The notes under the pieces are model-generated. The model did not search any database. It was not told the DNA's origin and worked only from the letters and a program-made list of their open reading frames with translations. Position numbers and translations under genes: made by a program. DNA of 35,033 nt from an uncultured Sphingosinicella sp. (GTDB lineage Bacteria > Pseudomonadota > Alphaproteobacteria > Sphingomonadales > Sphingomonadaceae): NCBI RefSeq assembly GCF_902806315.1, contig NZ_CADCWD010000096.1:1-35033 (forward strand). Reading direction: 5' to 3'. Position 1 is the stretch's first letter; every line of letters starts with the position of its first letter. This document shows, one piece after another, positions 24,589 through 33,279 of the stretch.

Positions 24589-25551
24589 ATGCGCAAGCTC
24601 CTGCTCCTTGCAGCCGCCGTTCCGCTGCTGGCGACATTCGCGCCCGCGAGCCTGTACGTTCAGGCGGAGCGGCCCCGAACGCCCGTGCTTTGGGCCGAGC
24701 CGATCGCGCTGCGCGAGGGTGCGCCGGAATCCCGGCGGGTGGGGGCGCTTCGCATGATGGAAGGGTGGTGGCTGCGCAGTAACCATCCGTGGTTCGGCGG
24801 GGTCTCGGCCGTGAACGTGGTGGACCGGAAGGTGCTGGCGCTGAGCGATGGCGGAGTGTTGATGCGCTTCGACATGCCGCACAAAGCTGCTCGGATCCCG
24901 CTGAGCCTGTCACGACTTGCGGATGCGCCCGGCCCGAACAAGAAGCAGCGCGACACAGAGGCGATGGTCATTGATGGCGGCAGGGCCTGGGTGGCGTTCG
25001 AGCGCGTCAATGCGGTGTTCCGCTACAGGCTGGCAGATTGGCGGAGCGATGCTTCGTCCCGCCCGCAAGCGATGCGGCGCTGGTCCGCAAATAGGGGAAG
25101 CGAAGCGATGGTGCGGCTGCGCGACGGCCGCTTCCTCATCTTCTCCGAAGGATTTTCCGTCGGCGAGGGGCTGACGGAGGTGCTCCTGTTCAACGGCGAC
25201 CCGGCTGCCGGCGCAAAGGCGGTCCGCCTCGCCTATCGCCCGCCCGAGGGATATCTGATCACCGATGCCGCCCAGCTGCCGGATGGGAGGCTGCTCTTCC
25301 TCAATCGGCGGCTGTCGATCTTCGACGGCATTCTGGCCAAGCTGACGGTGGCCGAGAAGCCGGAGCTCAGGGAAGGGGCGGTGCTCAGCGGGCGGGAGAT
25401 CGCGCACTTCCAGCCGCCGGTGACGACCGACAATTACGAGGCGTTGAGCATCGCCGAGGAGAACGGACGGACGATCCTATGGATCGCGTCCGATGACAAT
25501 TTCATGGGGATTCAGCGCACGCTGCTGCTGAAATTCGCGCTGAACCCTTAA
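24589..25551 (+). CDS. Esterase-like activity of phytase family protein
   Basis: A 320-residue exported protein. Signal peptide MRKLLLLAAAVPLLATFAPA. The body looks like a beta-propeller of the 'esterase-like activity of phytase' family, with the recurring blocks DTEAMVIDGGRAWVAFER, GSEAMVRLRDGRFLIFSEG and the hallmark DNYEALSIAEENG followed by LWIASDDNF. These proteins are often annotated as phytase-like without shown phytase activity. The ATG at 24589 has AGGAAG upstream and begins the signal peptide; an upstream in-frame ATG at 24532 would hide it. Convergent with rpmB. Confidence 0.88.
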   Translation: MRKLLLLAAAVPLLATFAPASLYVQAERPRTPVLWAEPIALREGAPESRRVGALRMMEGWWLRSNHPWFGGVSAVNVVDRKVLALSDGGVLMRFDMPHKAARIPLSLSRLADAPGPNKKQRDTEAMVIDGGRAWVAFERVNAVFRYRLADWRSDASSRPQAMRRWSANRGSEAMVRLRDGRFLIFSEGFSVGEGLTEVLLFNGDPAAGAKAVRLAYRPPEGYLITDAAQLPDGRLLFLNRRLSIFDGILAKLTVAEKPELREGAVLSGREIAHFQPPVTTDNYEALSIAEENGRTILWIASDDNFMGIQRTLLLKFALNP

Positions 25552-25571
25552 AGAGCCAGCGTGCCGGCAGC

Positions 25572-25865
25572 TTAGGCGGCCTGCTCGACGCCCTTCTTGG
25601 CGATCTCGCGCTTCAGGCGGCGAGCCTTGAGGCTCAGCTGTTCGTCGGACGTCTTGGCGAGCCAATTGTCGAGGCCGCCGACATGCTCGACCGAGCGCAG
25701 GCCGCTCATCGAGACACGGAGGCTGATGCCGCGGCCGAGCGCGTCCGAGATCAAGGTCACGTTCTGCAAGTTGGGCAGAAAGGTCCGCTTGGTCTTGTTG
25801 TTGGCGTGGGAAACGTTGTGACCCACCTGCCGGCCCTTGCCGGTCAGCTCGCAAATGCGCGACAT
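25572..25865 (-). CDS. rpmB: 50S ribosomal protein L28
   Basis: A 97-residue protein with the L28 signature: [35 protein letters not shown] and the alphaproteobacterial C-terminal extension with [18 protein letters not shown] and [16 protein letters not shown]. It has AGAGGAC upstream of the ATG at 25865. It is monocistronic here, as is usual in alphaproteobacteria, and convergent with the phytase-like gene. Confidence 0.98.
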   Translation of the reverse strand: MSRICELTGKGRQVGHNVSHANNKTKRTFLPNLQNVTLISDALGRGISLRVSMSGLRSVEHVGGLDNWLAKTSDEQLSLKARRLKREIAKKGVEQAA

Positions 25866-26067
25866 AATGTCCTCTGGATATGCTTAGAGGAGCCCGCAGG
25901 GCCCCTGAAAGAGCGCGCAAATAGTGCGGAAGCGCCTTTGCGTCAACCACTGAGTGCCACCTCGGCGGCAAACCAAATTCCCCAGAACGTTTCGGCAGTG
26001 CAACCGAATCCCTTAACCTGCGTTGGTACGCCGACAGGCCGCAAAGGCTCGCTCAGTGGAGGTATTC

Positions 26068-26340
26068 ATGTCACGTAAGCTTCTCGGTATTCTGGCGGTG
26101 ATCGTCGTCATCGCCATTGTTCTGTTCGCCACGGGCTTCTGGAAAGCCGACGTCAAGGAGGGCGCCCTGCCTCAGATCGACGTGAGCGCGGAGGGCGGCG
26201 CCCTTCCCGAGGTCGACGTCGATTCCAAGGAGGTCGTCGTCGGCACCACCAAGACCGAGATCGAGGTGCCGAAGGTCGAGACCGAGAAGCAGACGGTCGA
26301 CGTTCCGGCCGTTGGCGTGAAGGATAACGGCGAAGAGTAA
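26068..26340 (+). CDS. Small membrane-anchored hypothetical protein
   Basis: A 90-residue protein: one N-terminal membrane helix (LLGILAVIVVIAIVLFATGF, residues 5-24) and a charged tail with two similar segments, GALPQIDVSAEG and GALPEVDVDSKE, followed by alternating hydrophobic strands (TEIEVPKVETEK, QTVDVPAVGVK). The tail would lie in the periplasm or cytoplasm; a repeat-built beta structure is likely. I know of no function; similar proteins appear widely in sphingomonads. A good ribosome-binding site, GTGGAGG, lies seven bases before the ATG. A GC-rich hairpin follows. Confidence 0.85.
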   Translation: MSRKLLGILAVIVVIAIVLFATGFWKADVKEGALPQIDVSAEGGALPEVDVDSKEVVVGTTKTEIEVPKVETEKQTVDVPAVGVKDNGEE

Positions 26341-26375
26341 GCGTAGAACAGTAAAGCGTAAAATGTAAGCGTAAC

Positions 26376-26400
26376 GGCGGCGGGCGTCATGCCCGCCGCC
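26376..26400 (+). terminator. Hairpin downstream of the small membrane protein
   Basis: A 10-bp perfect stem, GGCGGCGGGC (26376-26385) and GCCCGCCGCC (26391-26400), with loop GTCAT, lies 35 bp after the stop. There is only a short T-run (CATTTCC) after it, so it may be a weak or Rho-assisted terminator. Confidence 0.7.
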
Positions 26401-26474
26401 GCATTTCCAAAGCAGTTCCGCGCCGCTCCCTCCGCGCAAGTAGCGCCGGAGCGCGGGCGCCGCTAATCGGCCCT

Positions 26475-26927
26475 ATGGCTTTCCCTCTACCAGAACCGAT
26501 GCGCCTCGCGCTCGAGCGGGCCCGCGAAGCCGCGGCGACCGGCGAGGTTCCGGTCGGCGCCGTCGTCACCCGCGGCAGCGAAGTGCTGGCAGCGGCTGCC
26601 AACATGATGCGCGGCGGCCATGATCCGACCGCCCATGCCGAAATGGTGGCTTTGCGCGAGGCCGCGCGTGCGATCGGGTCCTCGCGGCTCGACGGATGCG
26701 ACCTTTGGGTGACGCTCGAGCCGTGCGCGATGTGCGCCGGGGCGATCGCTCTTGCCCGAATCGACCGGCTCTATTTCGCGGCAGCGGACCCCAAAGGCGG
26801 CGCCGTGCTGAACGGTCCGCGGCTGTTCGGCCAGCCCACCTGCCACCATGCCCCGGAAGTCTATGCCGGGATCGGCGAAGACGCAGCGGCGTTCATGCTG
26901 CGCGCCTTCTTCCAAGAACGGCGCTAG
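26475..26927 (+). CDS. tadA: tRNA(adenine34) deaminase
   Basis: A 150-residue cytidine/deoxycytidylate deaminase-fold enzyme that converts A34 to inosine in tRNA-Arg(ACG). Zinc and catalytic residues: H54-A-E56 (DPTAHAEMVALREAA) and P-C84-A-M-C87 (LEPCAMCAGAIALARI). The later RLYFAAADPKGGAV and LFGQPTCHHAPEVYAG segments fit TadA. Start ATG 26475; upstream Shine-Dalgarno is weak. Length matches the family. The CNNM/CBS gene follows on the same strand. Confidence 0.95.
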   Translation: MAFPLPEPMRLALERAREAAATGEVPVGAVVTRGSEVLAAAANMMRGGHDPTAHAEMVALREAARAIGSSRLDGCDLWVTLEPCAMCAGAIALARIDRLYFAAADPKGGAVLNGPRLFGQPTCHHAPEVYAGIGEDAAAFMLRAFFQERR

Positions 26928-27016
26928 ACTAGCCTCGCCCGGCGAAGCCTCCCAGAGCCACGCTGAAATCATTGTCCGCATAAGTGAAGAGCGGCTACAC
27001 GGGACGCCGCATCCTC

Positions 27017-28348
27017 ATGTTCTCCTCCCCGCCCCAAACAGCATTTCCCTGGTTCGACGTCGCAATCATCGCGGTGCTGATCGTCCTCAACGGCGTTTTC
27101 GCGATGTCGGAGCTGGCGATCGTCTCGGCGCGCGAGGCGCGGCTGAAATCGCTGGTGAAGATGGGCCGCAAGGGCGCGCAGACGGCGCTCGACCTTGCCG
27201 CCGACCCCAGCCGGTTCCTGTCCACGGTGCAGATCGGCATCACGATGATCGGCATCCTTGCCGGCGCCTATTCGGGAGCAAGCCTGGGAGGGCCAGTCGC
27301 AGAGCGGCTGGCGCTGCTCGGACTAGAGCCGGATCTCGCGCGCACGCTCGGCTTCGTGCTGGTAATCGCCGTCACGACTTATGCCTCGCTCATCATCGGC
27401 GAGCTTGTGCCCAAGCAGTTCGCGCTACGGGCCGCCGAGCCGATCGCGATGTTCATGGCGCCGATCATGCTGGTGCTGGCGAAAGTCACGGCGCCTTTGG
27501 TGTGGCTGCTCGACAGATCGAGCGCGATCATTTTTCGCCTGCTCAGGCTGCAGCGGGAATCCGAGAACCGGGTGACCGCCGAGGAACTTCACCTGGTGGT
27601 CGCCGAAGCCCATCATGCCGGCGTCCTCGAGGAGAATGAGCGCGCCATCATCTCCGGCGTGGTCCGGCTGGCGGACCGCCCGACGCGCGAAGTCATGACG
27701 CCGCGCACCGATGTCGACTGGATCGACGTGGATGCCGAACCGGCGATGATCAGGCAGCGGCTTCTGGACACGCCGCACAGCCGCCTGCCCGTGGCCGAAG
27801 GCTCGGTCGACAAGCTGGTCGGCGTGGTCCAGCTCCGGGACATCGTCTGCGCGCAGATCGAGGGGCGGCCGCTCAATCTTCGCGAGCTGGTGAAGGAAGC
27901 GCCGATCGTCCCCGACCAGATGGACGCGATGGATGCTCTGGCGGTGCTGCGCAACGCCGAGGTGCCGATGGCGTTCGTTCACGACGAATATGGCCATTTC
28001 GACGGCTTGCTCACACCCGCCGACCTGCTTGCAGCGCTTGCCGGCGTGTTCGCCTCCGATCAGGACGCGGATACCGATCCGCCGCTCGTGGAGCGGGAGG
28101 ACGGAAGCTGGCTCGTCTCCGGCTGGATCTCCGCGGACGCGCTTGCCGACACTTTGGGCCTGAACCTGCCGGAAGACCGGGATTATGCGACTGCCGCGGG
28201 CCTCGCCCTGGCCGTCCTCAAGCACATCCCGGAGACGGGCGAGCGCTTCAGCTACGGCGGCTGGAAGTGGGAGGTCGTCGACATGGACGGCCGCAAGATC
28301 GACAAGCTGCTCGCGTCGCCGGGCGCGCGCGTCCGCGGCGACGGCTGA
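27017..28348 (+). CDS. CNNM/CBS-domain hemolysin-like (CorC/HlyC) protein
   Basis: A 443-residue inner-membrane protein. The N-terminal CNNM (DUF21) domain has four hydrophobic stretches, with GVFAMSELAIVSAREARLKS and LIIGELVPKQFALRAAE as signature blocks. Two CBS domains follow (about residues 215-330, with VMTPRTDVDWID and FVHDEYGHFDGLLTPADLL), then a C-terminal CorC/HlyC domain. The family is linked to Mg2+/Co2+ transport or efflux; hemolysin is a historical name. ATG 27017 is chosen because the first helix follows; a GTG at 26984 is an alternative. It follows tadA by 89 bp. Confidence 0.93.
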   Translation: MFSSPPQTAFPWFDVAIIAVLIVLNGVFAMSELAIVSAREARLKSLVKMGRKGAQTALDLAADPSRFLSTVQIGITMIGILAGAYSGASLGGPVAERLALLGLEPDLARTLGFVLVIAVTTYASLIIGELVPKQFALRAAEPIAMFMAPIMLVLAKVTAPLVWLLDRSSAIIFRLLRLQRESENRVTAEELHLVVAEAHHAGVLEENERAIISGVVRLADRPTREVMTPRTDVDWIDVDAEPAMIRQRLLDTPHSRLPVAEGSVDKLVGVVQLRDIVCAQIEGRPLNLRELVKEAPIVPDQMDAMDALAVLRNAEVPMAFVHDEYGHFDGLLTPADLLAALAGVFASDQDADTDPPLVEREDGSWLVSGWISADALADTLGLNLPEDRDYATAAGLALAVLKHIPETGERFSYGGWKWEVVDMDGRKIDKLLASPGARVRGDG

Positions 28349-28362
28349 TCGGCCGGGCGGCG

Positions 28363-28950
28363 TTAGGCGCCGCCAAGCTTTCCGAAACGCGCCTCGAAAC
28401 CCTCGGTGTCGCCGCGCGCTAGGTAGCTTGCCTGCTCGACCACGCGGTCGCGGGACAGGCGGCCGCGGAACGGGCCGAGCTTCTCCTCCAGCATCGCCAC
28501 TTCGGTGGTGCCGAGGCCGGCAAGCTGCTCGAAGCGGATGATGCCGTTCTCGTGCAGCTTCTGCGCGAGCTTGGGGCCGACGCCTTTCAGCATCTGGAGA
28601 TTGTCGGGCGGACCGACGTCGGCGCCGGGAAGCTCGGAATGGGCCTTCACCCCCAGCAACTGGCCGGCCACGTCGGTCGCGGCAGCGGCGCCCTGGTCCG
28701 CGACGCCGCGGCGTTCATGCGTGTCGACCCCGTCCCGGATCGGCCGGGGGCGAGGCGGGTCGGCGATCTGTTGGCGCGCAACCGGAGGCGGATCGCGCGG
28801 CGTATCGAGATAAGGCCGAGCCGTGTTGTCGACGTCTATCTTGATGTCGCTGCCCGCGCGGGGGCGGCGGAACATCCACCAGCCGATCAGGAAGCCGATC
28901 ACCAGGGCCAGGATGATCGGGAGGAGATTGGCGTCGACGACGGTCATCAT
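28363..28950 (-). CDS. Membrane-anchored helix-hairpin-helix protein
   Basis: A 195-residue protein. The N-terminus is a membrane helix (LLPIILALVIGFLIGWWMF, residues 9-27) with a positively charged end; a Pro/Arg-rich linker follows (30-110). The C-terminal part contains an HhH motif, NLQMLKGVGPKLAQKLHENG with IRFEQLAGLG, as in the 'predicted flap endonuclease-1-like 5' DNA nuclease' group; these are usually DNA-binding without demonstrated nuclease activity. It is the last of a three-gene minus-strand set with the 35-residue membrane protein and the BON-like protein, downstream of purD. Confidence 0.88.
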   Translation of the reverse strand: MMTVVDANLLPIILALVIGFLIGWWMFRRPRAGSDIKIDVDNTARPYLDTPRDPPPVARQQIADPPRPRPIRDGVDTHERRGVADQGAAAATDVAGQLLGVKAHSELPGADVGPPDNLQMLKGVGPKLAQKLHENGIIRFEQLAGLGTTEVAMLEEKLGPFRGRLSRDRVVEQASYLARGDTEGFEARFGKLGGA

Positions 28951-28980
28951 GACGTTGGCAGTTCCTTGAAGGTCACGCTC

Positions 28981-29088
28981 TTACAGATAGCCGTCCTGCT
29001 TGCGGCGGCCGAAAAAGAACCATCCGATCGCCACACCGACGAGGTAGGCGAGGATGATGGGAATGAGAGTTTCGACGAGAAGCGGCAT
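28981..29088 (-). CDS. Tiny membrane protein, 35 aa
   Basis: A 35-residue frame starting ATG at 29088: MPLLVETLIPIILAYLVGVA followed by IGWFFFGRRKQDGYL. It is almost entirely one transmembrane helix with a basic cytoplasmic end. The segment IPIILAYLVG...IGWFFFGRR resembles the N-terminal helix of the adjacent HhH protein (LPIILALVIG...IGWWMFRR), suggesting a duplicated anchor. It lies 30 bp before the HhH gene and 3 bp after the BON-like gene on the same strand. Too short for most gene callers; coding is supported by the similarity and close packing. Confidence 0.7.
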   Translation of the reverse strand: MPLLVETLIPIILAYLVGVAIGWFFFGRRKQDGYL

Positions 29089-29091
29089 CAG

Positions 29092-29421
29092 CTAGTTTCC
29101 CCCGCCGCGAGCCGGCGGTTCGGACCATTGAACGTCCGAAATGCCCTCCGTCTCCCTGACGATGTCGTTGATGCCCTTGAGGCTTCCCTGCCCCTCGCGC
29201 TGGAACTCGTCCGCCTTGCCCGAGATGGTGGCGGCGCGCGAAAGCGGGTTTCGGGAGAGGCGCACCTGGATGCCCGGCACCTCGGTGGCCGCGATTGCGG
29301 TCTGCGCCTGGGTTTCGAGGCGCTGCACGAGGGCTTCGCCATTGCCGAGCGGACCATGGTGGATCCAGCCCAGCGCGATCACTGCGAGAAGGCCGATCAG
29401 GAACTTTACGGCAGGCGACAT
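29092..29421 (-). CDS. Membrane-anchored BON-like hypothetical protein
   Basis: A 109-residue protein with an N-terminal membrane helix (AVKFLIGLLAVIALGWI) followed by a soluble domain of about 85 residues (QTAIAATEVPGIQVRLSRNP, then SRAATISGKADEFQREGQGS and INDIVRETEGISDVQW). The alternation of helix and strand with 'L.GIN..V....GI..V.W' resembles a BON-type phospholipid- or surface-binding domain. The ATG at 29421 is chosen; a further start at 29442 would add seven residues. It lies between purD and the tiny membrane protein, same strand. Function unknown. Confidence 0.75.
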   Translation of the reverse strand: MSPAVKFLIGLLAVIALGWIHHGPLGNGEALVQRLETQAQTAIAATEVPGIQVRLSRNPLSRAATISGKADEFQREGQGSLKGINDIVRETEGISDVQWSEPPARGGGN

Positions 29422-29451
29422 AGAGGCTGCTCTCCGAGGCAAGACGTTCCT

Positions 29452-30759
29452 TTATCCAACGGGCTGCTCCTGTCCAGCGAGTCGGGAGGAGCTGCGCCCA
29501 AGCTCCCGCCAGCCGATATCGCTGCGGTAGAAGCCGGAGGGGAATTCCACCGCTTCGACGGCCGCGTAGGCGGCGTCGCGAGCCTCGGCGACGCTGCGCC
29601 CGCGCGCCGTCACGGTCAGCACGCGGCCACCATTTGCGATCAGCTCGCCTCCTGACAGGGCCGTGCCGGCGTGGAAGATGGTCGCGCCTTTCGCGGCGGC
29701 CGCGTCCAGTCTCGCGATCCGGCCGCCTTTCTCGGGCGTGCCGGGATAGCCCGTCGCCGCCATCACCACTGTCAGCGCCGCGTCGCGTGAGAAACGCGGC
29801 GGCTCGGCCTCGGCGGGGCGGCCGTGCGCGGTTGCGAGCATCAGCTCGAGCAGGTCGCTTTCGAGGCGCATCATCAGCACCTGACATTCGGGATCGCCGA
29901 AGCGGGCATTATACTCGATGAGCTTGGGCCCGTCGGCGGTGAGCATCAGGCCTGCGTAGAGGATGCCGGAATAAGGTGTGCCCTGCTCGGCGAGGGCGCG
30001 GATGGTAGGGCGGACGATTTCCGCCATCGCCCTCTCCTCAAGCTCCGGCGTCAGGATCGAGGCGGGGCTGTAGGCGCCCATCCCGCCGGTGTTCGGCCCC
30101 GTGTCTCCATCGCCGACCCGTTTGTGATCCTGGGCCGAGCCGAAGGGGAGCACGGTCTCACCGTCCGTGAGCGCGAAGAAGCTCGCTTCCTCTCCCCGGA
30201 GGAATTCCTCGATCACCACGGCCGAGCCCGCGGTGCCGAAGCTTCCCTCGAACATCTCCTCGACGGCTTGCCTCGCCTCCTCGTGCGTCTCGGCGATGAC
30301 CACGCCCTTCCCGGCGGCGAGCCCGTCCGCCTTGATGACGACCGGCAAGGAGAAGTCGTCAAGCGCGCTGAGGGCGGCCAGCCGATCGGACGCGCGCACA
30401 TATCGGGCGGTGGGGATACCCACGCGGGCGCAAAGGTCCTTGGTGAAGCCCTTGGAGCCTTCGAGCTGGGCCGGGATCCGATTGGGTCCGAATACCGGGA
30501 TGGCCATCGTGCGCAGCGCGTCGGAGAGGCCGCCGACCAGCGGCGCCTCGGGCCCGATGACGACGAGCTCGACTGCATTCGCGACGCAGAAGTCGACGGT
30601 GGCGCGATGGTCCGCTGGGTCAAGGTCGACCAGCTCGGCATGCTCGGCTATGCCCGGATTTCCGGGCGCGGCGAAGAGCTTCGTGAGCTTCGGCGATTGC
30701 GCGAGCTTCCAGGCGAGCGCATGTTCGCGGCCACCCGATCCCACCAGCAGGACATTCAT
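29452..30759 (-). CDS. purD: Phosphoribosylamine-glycine ligase (GARS)
   Basis: A 435-residue ATP-grasp enzyme for the second step of purine synthesis (PRA + glycine + ATP to GAR). Signatures are [20 protein letters not shown] at the N-terminus, [71 protein letters not shown] and [18 protein letters not shown]. The ATG at 30759 overlaps the divergent xseA ATG within a shared CATG, so each promoter must lie within the other gene. The three small membrane proteins follow downstream on the same strand. Confidence 0.97.
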   Translation of the reverse strand: MNVLLVGSGGREHALAWKLAQSPKLTKLFAAPGNPGIAEHAELVDLDPADHRATVDFCVANAVELVVIGPEAPLVGGLSDALRTMAIPVFGPNRIPAQLEGSKGFTKDLCARVGIPTARYVRASDRLAALSALDDFSLPVVIKADGLAAGKGVVIAETHEEARQAVEEMFEGSFGTAGSAVVIEEFLRGEEASFFALTDGETVLPFGSAQDHKRVGDGDTGPNTGGMGAYSPASILTPELEERAMAEIVRPTIRALAEQGTPYSGILYAGLMLTADGPKLIEYNARFGDPECQVLMMRLESDLLELMLATAHGRPAEAEPPRFSRDAALTVVMAATGYPGTPEKGGRIARLDAAAAKGATIFHAGTALSGGELIANGGRVLTVTARGRSVAEARDAAYAAVEAVEFPSGFYRSDIGWRELGRSSSRLAGQEQPVG

Positions 30760-32188
30760 GAACGCCGATCCTTTCAACGACAGCGGGCTGTTAGCCGCAG
30801 AGACGCCGGGCGACAACGCGCCCGCGCAAAGCGTCTCCGAACTGTCGATGGCGCTGAAGCGGACGGTCGAGGACCGCTTCGGCCATGTTCGGGTGCGCGG
30901 CGAAATTTCCGGCTTCAAGCGGCACGCTTCCGGCCACTGCTATTTCACCCTGAAGGACGAGCGCGCCTGCATGGACGCGGTGATCTGGAAGGGGTCGGCA
31001 GCGGCCCTCCGCTTCCGGCCCGAGGACGGGATCGAGGTGGTCGCGACCGGCAAGCTCACCACCTATCCCGGGCGTTCTAAATATCAGATCGTCGTCGATC
31101 GGCTCGAACTGGCCGGGCAGGGCGCCTTGATGGCGCTGCTGGATAAGCGCCGCCGCGCGCTCGCGGCCGAGGGCTTGTTCGACGGGGAGCGCAAGAAGCG
31201 GCTTCCTTTCCTCCCGCGCACCATCGGTGTTGTGACCTCGCCGACGGGCGCGGTGATCCGCGACATCCTCCACCGCCTGGCCGATCGCTGCCCGACGCAT
31301 GTGATGGTCTGGCCAGTGGCGGTCCAAGGGGAGGGGGCGGCTGCGCAGATCGCTGCCGCTGTGCGCGGGTTCGACGCGATGGCGGACAAGCCCGATCTGG
31401 TCATCGTCGCGCGCGGCGGCGGCTCGATCGAGGATCTCTGGGCATTCAACGAGGAGGAAGTGGTGCGCGCCGTCGCCGCCTGCTCGATCCCGATCATCTC
31501 GGCGGTGGGCCATGAGACCGACACCTCGCTCTGCGACTTCGCAGCCGACGTCCGCGCGCCGACGCCCACCGCCGCGGCCGAAATGGCCGTGCCAGTCAGG
31601 AGCGACCTGCTTGCGCAGCTTCGCGAGGCGGGCTTGCGGGTCTCCCGCTGCGCGACGCGTGTTCAGGAGCGTGCGGCGGAGCAGCTTGAGAACAGCCTGC
31701 GCCGGTTTCCGGCCCGCGAGGCGCTGCTCGCGCCGCAGCAGCAGCGGCTGGACGAGATGTCGGAACGGCTGCCGCGGGCGCTTGGCTCCCGCCTCAGCCA
31801 TGCGCGGGCGGACCTTGGCCAGGCCGCGGGCGCGCTCCGGCCGCCGCTCTTGCAGGGCGCGCTTCGGCGCGGGCGGGAGCGGCTTGCATCCGTGCGGCTG
31901 GAGCCGAAGCTGGTCATGCGCCGGATCGAGGAGGGCCGCCGGAGCCTCGATGCGCTCTGGAGGATCGCGGCGCAGGCGCATCCCGACAAGCCGCTGGAGC
32001 GCGGCTATGCACGAGTGGAGGACCGGGACGGTAAGACGCTGATCTCCGCCGCTTCGGCGCAAGCGGCGGGACGGCTGCGGCTGGTCTTCTCGGATGGCAA
32101 GGTGGACGCAAGCACAGCCGACGCTCTTGAGCCGCCCCGGCGGCGTCCCTATTCCAGTGCCCAGGCCGAGCAGCCGAAGCTGCTCTGA
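30758..32188 (+). CDS. xseA: Exodeoxyribonuclease VII large subunit
   Basis: A 476-residue subunit of ExoVII, which degrades single-stranded DNA. The N-terminal OB-fold contains [20 protein letters not shown] and [14 protein letters not shown]. The catalytic domain has [39 protein letters not shown] and [21 protein letters not shown] long helical C-terminal region rich in Arg and Leu follows. The ATG at 30758 is preferred; the same frame is open upstream, but only antisense to purD. xseB is not in the window. DUF2093 follows 10 bp downstream. Confidence 0.96.
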   Translation: MNADPFNDSGLLAAETPGDNAPAQSVSELSMALKRTVEDRFGHVRVRGEISGFKRHASGHCYFTLKDERACMDAVIWKGSAAALRFRPEDGIEVVATGKLTTYPGRSKYQIVVDRLELAGQGALMALLDKRRRALAAEGLFDGERKKRLPFLPRTIGVVTSPTGAVIRDILHRLADRCPTHVMVWPVAVQGEGAAAQIAAAVRGFDAMADKPDLVIVARGGGSIEDLWAFNEEEVVRAVAACSIPIISAVGHETDTSLCDFAADVRAPTPTAAAEMAVPVRSDLLAQLREAGLRVSRCATRVQERAAEQLENSLRRFPAREALLAPQQQRLDEMSERLPRALGSRLSHARADLGQAAGALRPPLLQGALRRGRERLASVRLEPKLVMRRIEEGRRSLDALWRIAAQAHPDKPLERGYARVEDRDGKTLISAASAQAAGRLRLVFSDGKVDASTADALEPPRRRPYSSAQAEQPKLL

Positions 32189-32198
32189 GGACGAACGA

Positions 32199-32399
32199 AT
32201 GCTGATGTCGAACAGGGGCCGCCCCGCGCGGCTCCATTATATGGCCGGGACCTTTCGAGTGCTGGCGCCCGGCAATCATGTGATCTGCGCCGTCACGGGC
32301 ACGCTGATCCCGCTGGAGGAACTGCGTTACTGGAGCGTCGAGCGCCAGGAGGCCTATGCCAGCGTCGAAGCCTCGGTGAGCGCGGAGAAGCGCGGCTAG
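32199..32399 (+). CDS. DUF2093 domain-containing protein
   Basis: A 66-residue protein starting MLMSNRGRPARLHYMAGTFR, then GNHVICAVTGTLIPLEELRYWSVERQEAY. This matches DUF2093, found widely in alphaproteobacteria and often next to xseA; its function is unknown. The CAVTG and YWSVERQE blocks are conserved. It follows xseA by 10 bp and is probably cotranscribed. The start could also be ATG 32205. Confidence 0.88.
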   Translation: MLMSNRGRPARLHYMAGTFRVLAPGNHVICAVTGTLIPLEELRYWSVERQEAYASVEASVSAEKRG

Positions 32400-32534
32400 G
32401 CTCGGCGCGTGCGGGAGGGCCAGCTAATCGGCACAGTGCGCGCCACTGGACGCGCGACAGGGCTGCACCTTCAATGCGCATGAAGTGCGGACGCGGACAG
32501 GCCCGGCGCCGCTTGCAGCACGATGGCTTTGAAC

Positions 32535-33056
32535 TCAGCGCACCCTGATCGCGCGAACGCTGCGGCTGCCCTCGCGGGAAGCAAAGTAGGAGCCCATCGC
32601 CCCTTTTTTCAGCTTCACTGTCTGCCCGGCTTTGGGAGTTCCGAAATAAGGTGAAGCCTGGCTCGTTTGCCACACGGCGCCGGAGTCCAGGACAAACTGC
32701 CATTTGTCGTTTCCGAGGCTGCGCGCGCTCGCGATCTTTGCTTCAAGCTCTTCAGGAGCCTCCTCGGCACTGTCGTCCCCGTTGAAGAATGGGAGCTTCG
32801 GCAAAGCGAAGCCGAAGAGGGATCGTCTCGTCCGACGGACCTCGTTCTTGTCGACAACGATCAGCGAACCGGCCGCCGACGCTTGCTGGAGCGCGGCCGA
32901 TGCGGTGTCGAAGCAGCGCAAACGTGCCTGGCTGTCGCTCTCGGTGCGGCATGCCGTCACGGCGTCCACGAGAGCCTTGGAGCCCGGCTGTTGCGCCAAT
33001 GCGGCTCCACTCCACCCGATCGAAGCCAATACCATCACGCCGAATATGCGTCGCAT
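32535..33056 (-). CDS. Secreted hypothetical protein
   Basis: A 173-residue protein with a signal peptide (MRRIFGVMVLASIGWSGAAL, cleavage after ALA). The mature part begins LVDAVTACRTESDSQARLRCFD, a Cys-x-n-Cys helical hairpin pattern also seen in VasI-like and other 'ACYD' proteins, and ends in a compact beta domain (KWQFVLDSGAVWQTSQASPY, then TVKLKKGAMGSYFASREGS). Sphingomonad genomes hold many such proteins, without known function. The ATG at 33056 is chosen for its signal peptide; a longer upstream frame antisense to the TonB receptor leader is ignored. GAGGGTGGGG lies upstream. Divergent from the TonB receptor gene. Confidence 0.82.
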   Translation of the reverse strand: MRRIFGVMVLASIGWSGAALAQQPGSKALVDAVTACRTESDSQARLRCFDTASAALQQASAAGSLIVVDKNEVRRTRRSLFGFALPKLPFFNGDDSAEEAPEELEAKIASARSLGNDKWQFVLDSGAVWQTSQASPYFGTPKAGQTVKLKKGAMGSYFASREGSRSVRAIRVR

Positions 33057-33279
33057 GCACTTTTCCCCACCCTCACGCTCTTGTGCGATATCGCACGTGA
33101 TCGGTTCCGGACGTATGTGTTTTCTATGCAACATGGCGTTCACAATATCGTCACAAGCCGGTTCGCTCGATTGCGCTGCAGCCGGAACGTTCCCTAGAAG
33201 AACAGGGTGTCGATGGCCAAAGCTGCTTTCGATCAATGAAAATTCACGGCGCAAAAATGCGTCGCTCAAGGGGACCAAA

